Assembly: GCF_007713465.1 (NCBI RefSeq)
Contig: NZ_VMSG01000023.1
Span: 36,663 to 100,662, forward strand
Origin: Pseudomonas sp. H3(2019)
GTDB taxonomy: Bacteria > Pseudomonadota > Gammaproteobacteria > Pseudomonadales > Pseudomonadaceae
DNA: 64,000 bases
Direction: 5' to 3'
The position numbers and the translations under genes were made by a program. Each line of letters starts with the position of its first letter. Within the stretch, counting starts at the first letter, position 1. This document shows positions 47,600 to 55,939 of this stretch, in pieces. Under the pieces are notes generated by a model. It searched no databases and was not told the origin of the DNA. It saw only the letters and a list, made by a program, of their open reading frames with translations.

Positions 47600-48994
47600 A
47601 TGGCTGTCTACAACTACGACGTGGTGGTGTTGGGTTCCGGCCCGGCGGGAGAAGGCGCGGCAATGAACGCCGCCAAAGCAGGGCGCAAAGTGGCGATGGT
47701 CGATAGTCGTCGCCAGGTCGGCGGCAACTGCACCCACCTTGGCACTATCCCGTCCAAGGCCTTGCGTCACTCGGTCCGGCAGATCATGCAGTTCAACACC
47801 AACCCGATGTTCCGGGCCATTGGTGAACCGCGCTGGTTCTCGTTTCCGGACGTACTGAAAAGCGCAGAAAAAGTCATTGCCAAACAAGTCGCCTCGCGCA
47901 CCGGTTACTACGCGCGCAATCGGGTCGACGTGTTCTTCGGCACCGGCAGCTTCGCTGACGAGCAGACCATCGAAGTGGTCTGCGCCAACGGCGTGGTCGA
48001 AAAACTGGTAGCCAAGCACATCATCATCGCCACCGGCTCGCGTCCGTATCGCCCGGCCGACATCGATTTCCATCACCCGCGTATCTACGATAGCGACACC
48101 ATCCTCAGTCTCGGCCACACCCCGCGCAAACTCATCGTTTACGGCGCCGGCGTGATTGGTTGCGAATACGCCTCGATCTTCAGTGGTCTGGGCGTGCTGG
48201 TCGAGCTGGTGGATAACCGCGGTCAGTTGCTGAGCTTCCTCGACTCGGAAATCTCCCAGGCGTTGAGCTACCACTTCAGCAACAACAACATCACCGTGCG
48301 CCACAACGAAGATTACGATCGCGTTGAAGGCGTGGACAACGGGGTGATCCTGCATCTCAAGTCCGGCAAGAAGATCAAGGCCGACGCCTTGCTCTGGTGC
48401 AACGGCCGTACCGGTAATACCGACGCGCTGGGCCTGGAAAATATCGGCGTGAAGGTCAACAGCCGTGGCCAGATCGAAGTTGACCAGAACTATCGCACCT
48501 GCATCCAGAACATCTACGGTGCAGGCGACGTGATTGGTTGGCCGAGCCTGGCCAGTGCTGCCCACGACCAAGGGCGTTCGGCCGCTGGCAGCATTGTCGA
48601 CAATGGCAGCTGGCGCTTCGTCAACGACGTACCGACCGGGATCTACACCATTCCGGAGATCAGCTCGATCGGCAAGAACGAGCAAGAGCTGACCCAGGCC
48701 AAAGTGCCGTACGAAGTCGGCAAGGCGTTCTTCAAGGGCATGGCGCGTGCGCAGATCGCCGGCGAGCCGCAAGGCATGCTGAAGATCCTGTTCCACCGCG
48801 ACACACTGCAAGTGCTCGGCGTGCACTGCTTCGGTTACCAGGCGTCGGAGATCGTTCACATCGGCCAGGCGATCATGAACCAGCCGGGCGAACACAACAC
48901 GCTGAAGTACTTCGTCAACACCACGTTCAACTACCCGACCATGGCCGAAGCCTATCGGGTAGCGGCCTACGACGGCCTCAACCGGCTTTTTTGA
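47600..48994 (+). CDS. sthA: soluble pyridine nucleotide transhydrogenase
   Basis: A 464-residue FAD flavoprotein that moves hydride between NADPH and NAD. The FAD motif GSGPAGEGAAM, the altered disulfide-site region GGNCTHLGTIPSKALR (only one Cys of the usual pair, the hallmark that separates SthA from lipoamide dehydrogenase), the NAD motif YGAGVIGCEYA, and the C-terminal NTTFNYPTMAEAYRVAA are all as expected. A GAGGAG RBS precedes ATG 47600. It balances NADPH made by the pentose and Entner-Doudoroff routes. The 210-base region after apbE has no obvious gene. Confidence 0.97.
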   Translation: MAVYNYDVVVLGSGPAGEGAAMNAAKAGRKVAMVDSRRQVGGNCTHLGTIPSKALRHSVRQIMQFNTNPMFRAIGEPRWFSFPDVLKSAEKVIAKQVASRTGYYARNRVDVFFGTGSFADEQTIEVVCANGVVEKLVAKHIIIATGSRPYRPADIDFHHPRIYDSDTILSLGHTPRKLIVYGAGVIGCEYASIFSGLGVLVELVDNRGQLLSFLDSEISQALSYHFSNNNITVRHNEDYDRVEGVDNGVILHLKSGKKIKADALLWCNGRTGNTDALGLENIGVKVNSRGQIEVDQNYRTCIQNIYGAGDVIGWPSLASAAHDQGRSAAGSIVDNGSWRFVNDVPTGIYTIPEISSIGKNEQELTQAKVPYEVGKAFFKGMARAQIAGEPQGMLKILFHRDTLQVLGVHCFGYQASEIVHIGQAIMNQPGEHNTLKYFVNTTFNYPTMAEAYRVAAYDGLNRLF

Positions 48995-49036
48995 GCGGCT
49001 CCGGCCGGTGGCCTGAGCCGGCCGGGGAGACCGATT

Positions 49037-49759
49037 TCAGCAATTCTCGAGCGTGGCGCTGGCCAAACCGGGAAAGTCTGTAATCAGGCTGTCAACGCCG
49101 AAATCAGCGAGCCTGCGCATCAGCGCAGGTTCGTTGACTGTCCACACCGACACATGCAGACCTTGTCGCTGCGCCTTCTGCAGGCGTTCCGGCGTACACA
49201 GGGTCCAGTTCAGCGCAAGAATCTCACAGCCATAACTTTGCGCGACCTTCAGCGGGTCGAGCCAGGCATATTCGGCGACCAGTCCACGCGACACATCCGG
49301 AACCAGATCGACTGCGGCCTTCAGCACTTCGCGTGAGCTCGAGGTGATGGTGACCTTGTCCAGCAGGCCGAACCGTTGCGCCATTTCGCGGATGGCCAGC
49401 ACTGTCGTCGCCGCGCGGGTGCGTGAAGCGCTCTTGACCTCCAGCTGCCAGTGCTCGAAATCGCATTGTTCGAACAACTCTTCCAGCGTAGGAATCGGGC
49501 AGGGCTTGATCCAGCCCGGGCCGCCCTTGCGTGCGTCATAGGTCACAAGCTCCGCCGCCGTATGCTCGACCACCTTGCCGCGACGCTCGGTGGTGCGCTT
49601 GAGCGTCGGATCGTGAATGACCATCAACTCGCCGTCCATGGACAGGTGCAGGTCCAGTTCGCAGCGGCGTACGCCGTGCTTGAGGCATTCCTGGAAACTG
49701 CTCAGGGTGTTTTCCGGTGCTTCGCCTTTGGCGCCGCGGTGGCCGTAGATTAGGGTCAC
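49037..49759 (-). CDS. glpQ: glycerophosphodiester phosphodiesterase
   Basis: A 240-residue cytoplasmic GDPD-family enzyme (UgpQ-like, no signal peptide) that hydrolyses glycerophosphodiesters to glycerol-3-phosphate plus alcohol. Family motifs are YGHRGAKGEAPENT (catalytic His, Glu), CELDLHLSMDGELMVIHDPTLKRTT (metal ligands and second His), and the C-terminal WTVNEP...DSLITDFP. It is convergent with sthA and follows the PilZ gene by 13 bases, so it may be co-transcribed with it. Confidence 0.93.
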   Translation of the reverse strand: MTLIYGHRGAKGEAPENTLSSFQECLKHGVRRCELDLHLSMDGELMVIHDPTLKRTTERRGKVVEHTAAELVTYDARKGGPGWIKPCPIPTLEELFEQCDFEHWQLEVKSASRTRAATTVLAIREMAQRFGLLDKVTITSSSREVLKAAVDLVPDVSRGLVAEYAWLDPLKVAQSYGCEILALNWTLCTPERLQKAQRQGLHVSVWTVNEPALMRRLADFGVDSLITDFPGLASATLENC

Positions 49760-49772
49760 GGGTCTTCCTTAA

Positions 49773-50357
49773 TTAATTGCCTGATTCGTTTTGCTCGCGT
49801 GCCAGGCGTCGCTCATGCGCCTGTCTCTGCAAGATATAGCGGGCCAGCAACTGTCGTTGCGCATCGGTCAGGGCTTCGAACTCGGTGCCGATCGCAAAGG
49901 TGCCGAAGCTTTCCGGTTCGCAGTGAGTGACCTTGGCCCGCAACAGCAGGCCCAGCGCTTGCGGCATCAACAACAGCTTGATCGCCACATGGCTGCCGGT
50001 TGGGTAGGCGAGATGGTGCTCGAACTCGATGCCGCCTTCCGACAGCACCACGGGCTGCGGCTCACCGAATTTACCGAGCACGGTTTGTGCTACGACCTGG
50101 CTCAGCAGGTCGATGCGCTTGTTCATGACCTTCAGATAGTTGGCGGTGTTTCGATCCCGCTCACTGATCTGGCGCAGCAAGTGCTGCGACTCGAATTCGC
50201 TCAGGTGCAGTTCGCTGAGCAGGCTGAACAGCGGGGAAGCATCCTGCAACACTTCCTGGCCTGCCGCTTCGGGGGCAGACAGGGGCCGAATTTCCAGTGC
50301 GATCGTGTCCTCGATACGGTAGTATTCGCGGCGATCTTCTTCATCTAATGTCGACAT
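49773..50357 (-). CDS. PilZ domain protein with degenerate second motif
   Basis: A 194-residue protein starting STLDEEDRREYYRIED; R10-E-Y-Y-R14 fits the c-di-GMP RxxxR motif. A central helical region (LLSELHLSEFESQHLLRQISERDRNTANYLKVMNKRIDLLSQ, ~50-90) precedes the PilZ beta barrel (VVLSEGGIEFEHHL...VAIKLLLMPQALGLLLRAKVTH). The DxSxxG motif appears as VLSEGG, with Asp replaced, so binding may be weak. It resembles the YcgR/DUF5634-like two-part PilZ proteins; target unknown. Divergent from lolC, upstream of the phosphodiesterase gene. Confidence 0.78.
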   Translation of the reverse strand: MSTLDEEDRREYYRIEDTIALEIRPLSAPEAAGQEVLQDASPLFSLLSELHLSEFESQHLLRQISERDRNTANYLKVMNKRIDLLSQVVAQTVLGKFGEPQPVVLSEGGIEFEHHLAYPTGSHVAIKLLLMPQALGLLLRAKVTHCEPESFGTFAIGTEFEALTDAQRQLLARYILQRQAHERRLAREQNESGN

Positions 50358-50451
50358 GGCGAACCCATGGTAGCGGCGGTGGTCTGAGTGTAAAGCTGGT
50401 TATCGACCCCCGCCACAAGGACGTTCCTTTTCCCTCCGAACAAGCCCCGAC

Positions 50452-51702
50452 ATGTTCAGACCTCTCTTCGTATTTATCGGCACGCGTTATACCCGTGCAA
50501 AGCGTCGCAATCATTTTGTGTCGTTCATTTCCCTGACCTCGATGATCGGACTCGCCCTTGGCGTGGTCGTGATGATCGTGGTGCTATCAGTCATGAACGG
50601 CTTCGATCATGAGATGCGCACCCGCGTGCTGGGCATGGTGCCCCACGCGACCATCGAGTCTGGTGAACCCATCAGCGACTGGCAAAGCCTGGCCGCCAAG
50701 GTCCAGCAAAACCCGCAAGTGGTGGCGGTTGCGCCGTTCACCCAGATGCAGGGTTTGCTGACCAACAACGGCCAGGTGCAGAAAGTCCTGCTCAATGCCG
50801 TCGACCCGGATCAGGAACACAAAGTCTCGATCATCGACAACTTTATGACGCAGGGCAAACTCGACGACCTGTCGCCGGGCAGCTTCGGCATCGTGATCGG
50901 TGACAAGGCCGCGACCAAGCTTGGCGTGGGTCTCGGCGACAAGCTGACCTTCGTTGCCCCGGAAGTCACCGTGACTCCGGCCGGGATGTTCCCGCGGATG
51001 AAGCGCTTCACCGTGGTTGGCATATTCCATGTCGGCGCCGGTGAGCTGGACGGCTACCTGGGGCTGACCAATCTGGATGACCTGGCGCGCCTGCATCGCT
51101 GGAAGCCGGATCAGGTCCAGGGCTTGCGGTTGAAGTTCGACGATTTGTTCCAGGCGCCTCGCACTGCATGGAACATCGCCCAGAACCTGGGTGGAGACCA
51201 TTACTACGCCCGTGACTGGACCCGCACCCACGGCAACCTGTATCAGGCGATCCGTATGGAAAAAGCCATGATCGGCCTGCTGTTGCTGCTGATCGTTGCG
51301 GTGGCTGCGTTCAACATCATTTCGACGCTGGTGATGGTGGTGAACGACAAGAAGGGCGACATCGCGATCCTGCGGACCCTCGGTTCCACGCCGGGCCAGA
51401 TCATGGCGATCTTCATGGTCCAGGGCACGGTGATCGGTGTGGTCGGCACGGCGATCGGTGCGGTGGTCGGGATGTTCGCCGCACTGAATGTCAGCGCCGC
51501 GATTTCCGCCCTCGAAGGCCTGATCGGGCACAAATTCCTTAACGCCGACGTGTACTTCATCGACTACTTGCCGTCGCAACTGATGGCCGAAGACGTGTTG
51601 ATGGTCTGCGGCGCGGCGTTGGTCCTGAGTTTCCTCGCCACCCTGTATCCAGCCTGGCGTGCTGCGCGCACCCAGCCTGCGGAGGCGCTACGTTATGAGT
51701 GA
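50452..51702 (+). CDS. lolC: lipoprotein-releasing ABC permease LolC
   Basis: A 416-residue inner-membrane protein of the LolCDE complex that moves lipoproteins from the inner membrane to LolA. One N-terminal helix (FISLTSMIGLALGVVVMIVVLSVMNGF) precedes a ~220-residue periplasmic domain, then three C-terminal helices; KTFNxIxT-type FtsX features are seen in VAAFNIISTLVMVVNDKKGDIAILRTLGST. The next gene overlaps by 8 bases. It and the permease at 52460 are close paralogues, alike even at DNA level over the first 60 bases. Which is called LolC or LolE follows gene order. Confidence 0.93.
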   Translation: MFRPLFVFIGTRYTRAKRRNHFVSFISLTSMIGLALGVVVMIVVLSVMNGFDHEMRTRVLGMVPHATIESGEPISDWQSLAAKVQQNPQVVAVAPFTQMQGLLTNNGQVQKVLLNAVDPDQEHKVSIIDNFMTQGKLDDLSPGSFGIVIGDKAATKLGVGLGDKLTFVAPEVTVTPAGMFPRMKRFTVVGIFHVGAGELDGYLGLTNLDDLARLHRWKPDQVQGLRLKFDDLFQAPRTAWNIAQNLGGDHYYARDWTRTHGNLYQAIRMEKAMIGLLLLLIVAVAAFNIISTLVMVVNDKKGDIAILRTLGSTPGQIMAIFMVQGTVIGVVGTAIGAVVGMFAALNVSAAISALEGLIGHKFLNADVYFIDYLPSQLMAEDVLMVCGAALVLSFLATLYPAWRAARTQPAEALRYE

Positions 51703-52393
51703 TTTGGGTATGAGTACTAAAGCAGTCTTGAGTTGCCGCGACCTGGGTAAATCCTACGAGGAAGGCCCGGAGTCGGTGGTGGTGTTGTCCGGTTTGCAGC
51801 TGGAGCTGCATCCGGGTGAGCGCGTGGCGATTGTCGGTACCTCCGGTTCCGGCAAGAGTACCTTGCTCAATCTGCTCGGCGGCCTCGATACGCCGACCAA
51901 AGGCAGTGTCTGGCTGGCCGGTGAAGAGCTGTCGGCGCTCAACGAAAAGGCCCGTGGCCTGCTGCGTAACCGCTCGCTGGGCTTCGTTTACCAGTTCCAC
52001 CACTTGCTGCCCGAGTTCACCGCGCTGGAAAACGTCTGCATGCCGCTGTTGATCGGCCGCACCGCGATCCCGGAAGCCCGTCAGCGCGCCACGGCCTTGC
52101 TGGAGCGGGTAGGGCTGGGCCATCGTCTGGAGCACAAACCGGCCGAACTGTCCGGTGGTGAACGTCAGCGCGTGGCCATCGCCCGCGCACTGGTGAACAA
52201 GCCAGGGCTGGTGATGCTCGATGAGCCGACCGGTAACCTCGACTCCCATACCGCCCAGGGCATTCAGGACTTGATGCTGGAACTCAGCACCTCGATGCGC
52301 ACCGCGTTCCTGGTGGTGACTCACGACATGAACCTGGCCCGCCAGATGGATCGCGTCCTGCACTTGCAGGAAGGTCGTCTGACTCCTATCTGA
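51695..52393 (+). CDS. lolD: lipoprotein-releasing ATPase LolD
   Basis: A 232-residue ABC ATPase that powers lipoprotein extraction. Walker A is GTSGSGKST, the Q loop VYQFHHLLPEFTALENV, the signature LSGGERQRVAIARAL and Walker B LVMLDEPTGNLD. ATG 51695 with a GGAGG RBS overlaps the lolC stop by 8 bases. It is followed by a hairpin and the second permease gene. The LolD-specific segment SLGFVYQFHHLLPEFTALENVCMP, about residues 88-111, supports the assignment over generic MacB-type ATPases. Confidence 0.95.
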   Translation: MSDLGMSTKAVLSCRDLGKSYEEGPESVVVLSGLQLELHPGERVAIVGTSGSGKSTLLNLLGGLDTPTKGSVWLAGEELSALNEKARGLLRNRSLGFVYQFHHLLPEFTALENVCMPLLIGRTAIPEARQRATALLERVGLGHRLEHKPAELSGGERQRVAIARALVNKPGLVMLDEPTGNLDSHTAQGIQDLMLELSTSMRTAFLVVTHDMNLARQMDRVLHLQEGRLTPI

Positions 52394-52402
52394 TTGGCCG
52401 AA

Positions 52403-52441
52403 ACCCGGCACGACTGCAAAGCGTGTCGGGTCTTTTATTTT
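52403..52441 (+). terminator. hairpin with U tract inside the lol operon (possible attenuator)
   Basis: 10-bp stem ACCCGGCACG / CGTGTCGGGT (one wobble pair), loop of 9, followed by CTTTTATTTTTAT. It lies between the lolD stop and the lolE start. Confidence 0.75.
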
Positions 52442-52459
52442 TATACGGTGCCCCAGCGA

Positions 52460-53704
52460 ATGTTCAGACCGTTATCGATCTTTATCGGCACGCGCTATAC
52501 CCGCGCCAAGCGCCGCAATCGCTTTGTTTCGTTTATCTCGATGACCTCGATGATCGGCCTCGCCCTGGGCGTGCTGGCGATGATCGTGGTGCTGTCGGTG
52601 ATGAACGGCTTCCAGCGCGAAATGAGCTCGCGCATCCTCGGCATGGTGCCCCACGCGACCATCGTTGGCGTCAAGCCGATCGACGATTGGCAGCCTGTCG
52701 CGGCCGCTGCCATGAAAAACCCTGAAGTGACGGCCGCGGTGCCGTTCACCGAGATGGAAGGCATGCTGTCCTACAAGGGTTCGATGCAGCCGATCCAGAT
52801 CAGCGGCGTTGATCCGGCACAGGAAGGCAAAGTCTCCATCGTCGCCCAGCACATCGTGCAGGGCCGTCTGGACGACTTGAAGCCGGGCGAGTTCGGGGTG
52901 GTGGTCGGTGAAATCACCGCACGGCGCTTTCGCTTGAACGTCGGCGACAAAATCACCCTGATCGTGCCGGAAGTCAGCACTGCGCCGGGTGGCATCACGC
53001 CGCGCATGCAGCGGCTGAACGTGGTTGGCATGTTCAAGGTCGGTGCCGAACTCGACGGCTCGATGGCGCTGATTCATGTCGCTGATGCGGCGCAAATGCA
53101 GCATTGGGAACCGAATCAGGTGCAAAGCGTGCGCCTGGCGGTGAAAGACCTGTACGCCGCCCCCAAGGTCTCGTCAGATATTGCTGGCGGCCTGGGCGCC
53201 GACTTCAAGGCCGATGACTGGACCCACACTCAAGGCAGTCTGTTCAGCGCCATGAAAATGGAAAAAACCATGATCGGCCTGTTGCTGCTGATGATTGTGG
53301 CGGTCGCTGCGTTCAACATCATCGCCACCCTGATCATGGTGGTGAACGACAAGGGCGCGGACATCGCGATCCTGCGGACTATCGGCGCTACGCCTCGGCA
53401 GATCATGGCGATTTTCATGGTTCAGGGCACGGTGATCGGTGTCGTCGGCACGCTGATTGGCGGCGTCCTCGGGGTGATCGCGGCGCTGAACGTGAGTGAG
53501 CTGGTGGGTTGGCTGGAGCGTGTGACGGGTCAGCATATCTTCAGTTCCGACGTGTACTTCGTCAGCAACTTGCCATCGGAACTGCAGGGCGGTGACGTGC
53601 TGCTGATCTGCTCGGCGGGCTTCATCATGAGCTTCCTGGCCACGGTATACCCGGCCTGGCGCGCAGCGAAGATCGAGCCGGCGACCGCGTTGCGCTATTC
53701 GTAA
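52460..53704 (+). CDS. lolE: lipoprotein-releasing ABC permease LolE
   Basis: A 414-residue paralogue of LolC with the same layout: helix FISMTSMIGLALGVLAMIVVLSVMNGF, periplasmic domain, and three C-terminal helices with VAAFNIIATLIMVVNDKGADIAILRTIGATPRQIM. ATG 52460 is chosen because LolC homology begins exactly there (MFRPLSIFIGTRYTRAKRRNRF). The RBS is weak (CCCAGCG). With LolC it should form the heterodimeric membrane part that accepts outer-membrane lipoproteins. Two distinct permeases rather than LolF homodimers indicate a gammaproteobacterial-type LolCDE. Confidence 0.92.
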   Translation: MFRPLSIFIGTRYTRAKRRNRFVSFISMTSMIGLALGVLAMIVVLSVMNGFQREMSSRILGMVPHATIVGVKPIDDWQPVAAAAMKNPEVTAAVPFTEMEGMLSYKGSMQPIQISGVDPAQEGKVSIVAQHIVQGRLDDLKPGEFGVVVGEITARRFRLNVGDKITLIVPEVSTAPGGITPRMQRLNVVGMFKVGAELDGSMALIHVADAAQMQHWEPNQVQSVRLAVKDLYAAPKVSSDIAGGLGADFKADDWTHTQGSLFSAMKMEKTMIGLLLLMIVAVAAFNIIATLIMVVNDKGADIAILRTIGATPRQIMAIFMVQGTVIGVVGTLIGGVLGVIAALNVSELVGWLERVTGQHIFSSDVYFVSNLPSELQGGDVLLICSAGFIMSFLATVYPAWRAAKIEPATALRYS

Positions 53705-53719
53705 GTCCAGACACCGCAT

Positions 53720-53749
53720 CTGATCGTTCCCATGCGTGGGAACGATCAG
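53720..53749. terminator. perfect palindromic hairpin shared by lolE and the sensor kinase
   Basis: 13-bp stem CTGATCGTTCCCA / TGGGAACGATCAG, loop TGCG. The TGA stop of the leftward kinase gene (53746-53748) lies inside the right arm. No strong U tract on either side; the sequence resembles a dispersed Pseudomonas repeat. Confidence 0.65.
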
Positions 53750-55104
53750 GTTCGGGGCAACTCCATCAAAAACCGTGTCCACCCCTGGCCTGATTCGCAA
53801 CGAATCGTCCCGCCATGGGCGCGGATGATCGACTGAGTGATCGCCAATCCCAATCCTGCATGCTCGCTACTGCCTTCATGGCGCGCCGGGTCTACGCGGT
53901 AGAACCGGTCAAACAAAAGTGGCAACAGCTCTTCAGAAATCCCGTTGCCGCTGTTTGCAACAATCAGGCTCAACCCCTTCGGCTCATCGACAATCTGCAC
54001 CTGGATCTCGCCGTTTGGTGGGGTGAAACGCAGCGCGTTGTCCAGCAGATTGGAGAGAGCTCGGCGCAGCATGCTGCGGTCGCCACTGAGGTTGGCGTCG
54101 CCGAGACGGGTCAGCTTGACCCGTTCGTCCTCGGCCAGCGGTGCGTAAAACTCCAGCAACAGATCCACTTCCTCGGCCAGTTGCAGCGGTTCGCGTTTTG
54201 GCGTCAGTAAGCCGTGATCGGCCTTGGCCAGATAAAGCATGTCGTTGACCAGTTGCGCCATCCATTGCAGCTCTTCGAGGTTGCTGTGCAGCGCCTCGCG
54301 GTAATCTTCCAGGTCGCGTGGGCGGGTGAGGGTGACCTGAGTGTGGGTCAGCAGGTTCGACAACGGCGTGCGCAGTTCGTGGGCGATGTCGGCGGAGAAG
54401 GCCGAAAGCCGCTGAAACGAGTCGTCGAGACGGCCGAGCATGGCATTAAAGGTGTGGGCCAGTTCAGCGAGCTCGGTGGGCATTTGATCTTCGGGCAGGC
54501 GCTGGGTCAGCGAGCTGGCGGACACCCCGGCGGCCACTTCACTCATGCGCCGCAACGGCCGTAAACCACTGCGCGCCGCCCACGCACCGAGTAGCGCGGT
54601 GGCCAGCGCCGACAGACCGACGGTTAGCCAGATCAAATGCTGCATGCGCTGCAAAAAGTGCTGATGGTGAGTGATGTCGAGCATCAGAATCAGCTGCGCG
54701 GAATCGGTCTTGCCCGGCTCCAGCGCGGCGCTGTAGACCCGATACGCCGTGTCGGCGCTGTGCAAGCTGTGAAGACCGGAGCGGGTTGGCAAGTCGTCGG
54801 GGAGATTCGCGGCACTGTCGAACCAAACGTGACCATCGGCGCCGCGCACCCGCAATGCCAGGTCTGGCTGATGGCTCATTTCATCCTGCAGTCCGGCTTT
54901 TCGTTCGGCGAATAACCGCGGGTCGTCGGCGCCTGCCAGGACACTGCGCAGAGCGATCAGCTTGCCGTCGAGCAATTGCTGGTCGAGTTCAATGAAGTGC
55001 GTCTCGCTGGCGCGGCTGAACAGCACACCAGCGAACAATGAAACCACCGCCGTACAGGCGGCAAACAACAGTGCCAGACGGCCGCTCAGGGACAGGCGGC
55101 GCAT
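53746..55104 (-). CDS. copS: heavy-metal sensor histidine kinase (CopS/CusS type)
   Basis: A 452-residue inner-membrane kinase with two membrane helices (~11-32 and ~155-178) around a ~120-residue periplasmic sensor domain, a HAMP segment (RSGLRPLRRMSEVAAGVSASSL), the phospho-acceptor His in SADIAHELRTPLSNL (~240) and an ATPase domain (NLLDNALRFTPPNGEI, GNGISEELLPLLFDRFYR, GLGLAITQSIIRAHGG). The heavy-metal kinase class and divergence from a cupredoxin gene point to copper. Its ATG overlaps the response-regulator stop by one base. Confidence 0.88.
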   Translation of the reverse strand: MRRLSLSGRLALLFAACTAVVSLFAGVLFSRASETHFIELDQQLLDGKLIALRSVLAGADDPRLFAERKAGLQDEMSHQPDLALRVRGADGHVWFDSAANLPDDLPTRSGLHSLHSADTAYRVYSAALEPGKTDSAQLILMLDITHHQHFLQRMQHLIWLTVGLSALATALLGAWAARSGLRPLRRMSEVAAGVSASSLTQRLPEDQMPTELAELAHTFNAMLGRLDDSFQRLSAFSADIAHELRTPLSNLLTHTQVTLTRPRDLEDYREALHSNLEELQWMAQLVNDMLYLAKADHGLLTPKREPLQLAEEVDLLLEFYAPLAEDERVKLTRLGDANLSGDRSMLRRALSNLLDNALRFTPPNGEIQVQIVDEPKGLSLIVANSGNGISEELLPLLFDRFYRVDPARHEGSSEHAGLGLAITQSIIRAHGGTIRCESGQGWTRFLMELPRT

Positions 55105-55784
55105 CAGGCGGGACGCTCTTCAAGCACATAACCCATGCCGCGAACGGTATGAATCAACTTGTTCGGGAAGTCGTCGTCGATTTTCAGGCGTAGCCGGCGG
55201 ATCGCCACTTCAATGACATTGGTATCACTGTCGAAATTCATGTCCCAGACCTGCGAGGCGATCAGCGATTTGGGCAGCACTTCGCCCTGGCGGCGCAGGA
55301 GCAGTTCCAGCAGGGCGAATTCCTTGGCGGTCAGGTCGATGCGCTGGCTGCTGCGCTCGACCCGCCGGCGAATCAGGTCCAGCCGTAAATCGGCCAGTTG
55401 CAGACTGGTTTCCTGCGGCGTGGCGCTGCCGCGACGTAACAGGCTGCGCACGCGGGCCAGAAACTCGGAAAAGGCGAAAGGCTTGACCAGGTAATCGTCG
55501 GCGCCCAGTTCCAGGCCATGAACCCGGTCTTCAACGGCATCGCGGGCGGTTAGAAACAGCACCGGGATGTCCAGGCCGGCGCTACGTACCGCTTGCAGAA
55601 TCTGCCAGCCGTCACGGCCGGGGAGCATCACGTCGAGAATCAGCAAGGCGTAATCGCCGGTCAGCGCCAGATGCTGGCCGGTGTTGCCGTCGGCCACCAG
55701 TTCGACGTTGAAACCGGCTTCGCTCAGGCCTTGGCGCAAGTAGTGGCCGGTTTTCGGTTGGTCTTCGACGATCAGCAATTTCAT
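55104..55784 (-). CDS. copR: copper-response regulator (CopR/CusR type, OmpR family)
   Basis: A 226-residue regulator with a receiver domain (phospho-Asp D51 in LLILDVMLPGRDG, conserved T/K in FLTARD and LVKPFAFSE) and an OmpR-type winged helix (LTAKEFALLELLLRRQGEVLPKSLIASQVWDMNFDSDTNVIEVAIRRLRLKID, region ~150-205). The sequence fits the CusR/CopR subgroup. It is the first gene of the copRS operon and faces the cupredoxin gene; a palindrome matching the CopR box lies 64 bases upstream. Confidence 0.9.
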   Translation of the reverse strand: MKLLIVEDQPKTGHYLRQGLSEAGFNVELVADGNTGQHLALTGDYALLILDVMLPGRDGWQILQAVRSAGLDIPVLFLTARDAVEDRVHGLELGADDYLVKPFAFSEFLARVRSLLRRGSATPQETSLQLADLRLDLIRRRVERSSQRIDLTAKEFALLELLLRRQGEVLPKSLIASQVWDMNFDSDTNVIEVAIRRLRLKIDDDFPNKLIHTVRGMGYVLEERPA

Positions 55785-55847
55785 GGGCAGCTCGAGGTCA
55801 ATGGAACAGGTGCGTTATACCGTGGCAGGTGCTCATGCAGCGCAACC

Positions 55848-55861
55848 TTACAAAGTTGTAA
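55848..55861. promoter_or_regulatory. CopR/CusR-type box between copRS and the cupredoxin gene
   Basis: TTACAA-AG-TTGTAA, a perfect 14-base palindrome. With flanks, CTTACA-N5-GTAAT matches the recalled Pseudomonas CopR box CTGACA-N5-GTAAT at all but one base. Confidence 0.75.
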
Positions 55862-55939
55862 TCTGGCCGTCAGCTGGCTGGCAGCGGCACAACGGTAGAG
55901 TTTCCCACAGGCTGAACCTTATCTTGTTGGAGTGTGATC

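Noticed and set aside
47528..48895. 455-codon minus-strand frame opposite sthA
   Set aside because: Shadow of sthA; no RBS or family motif.
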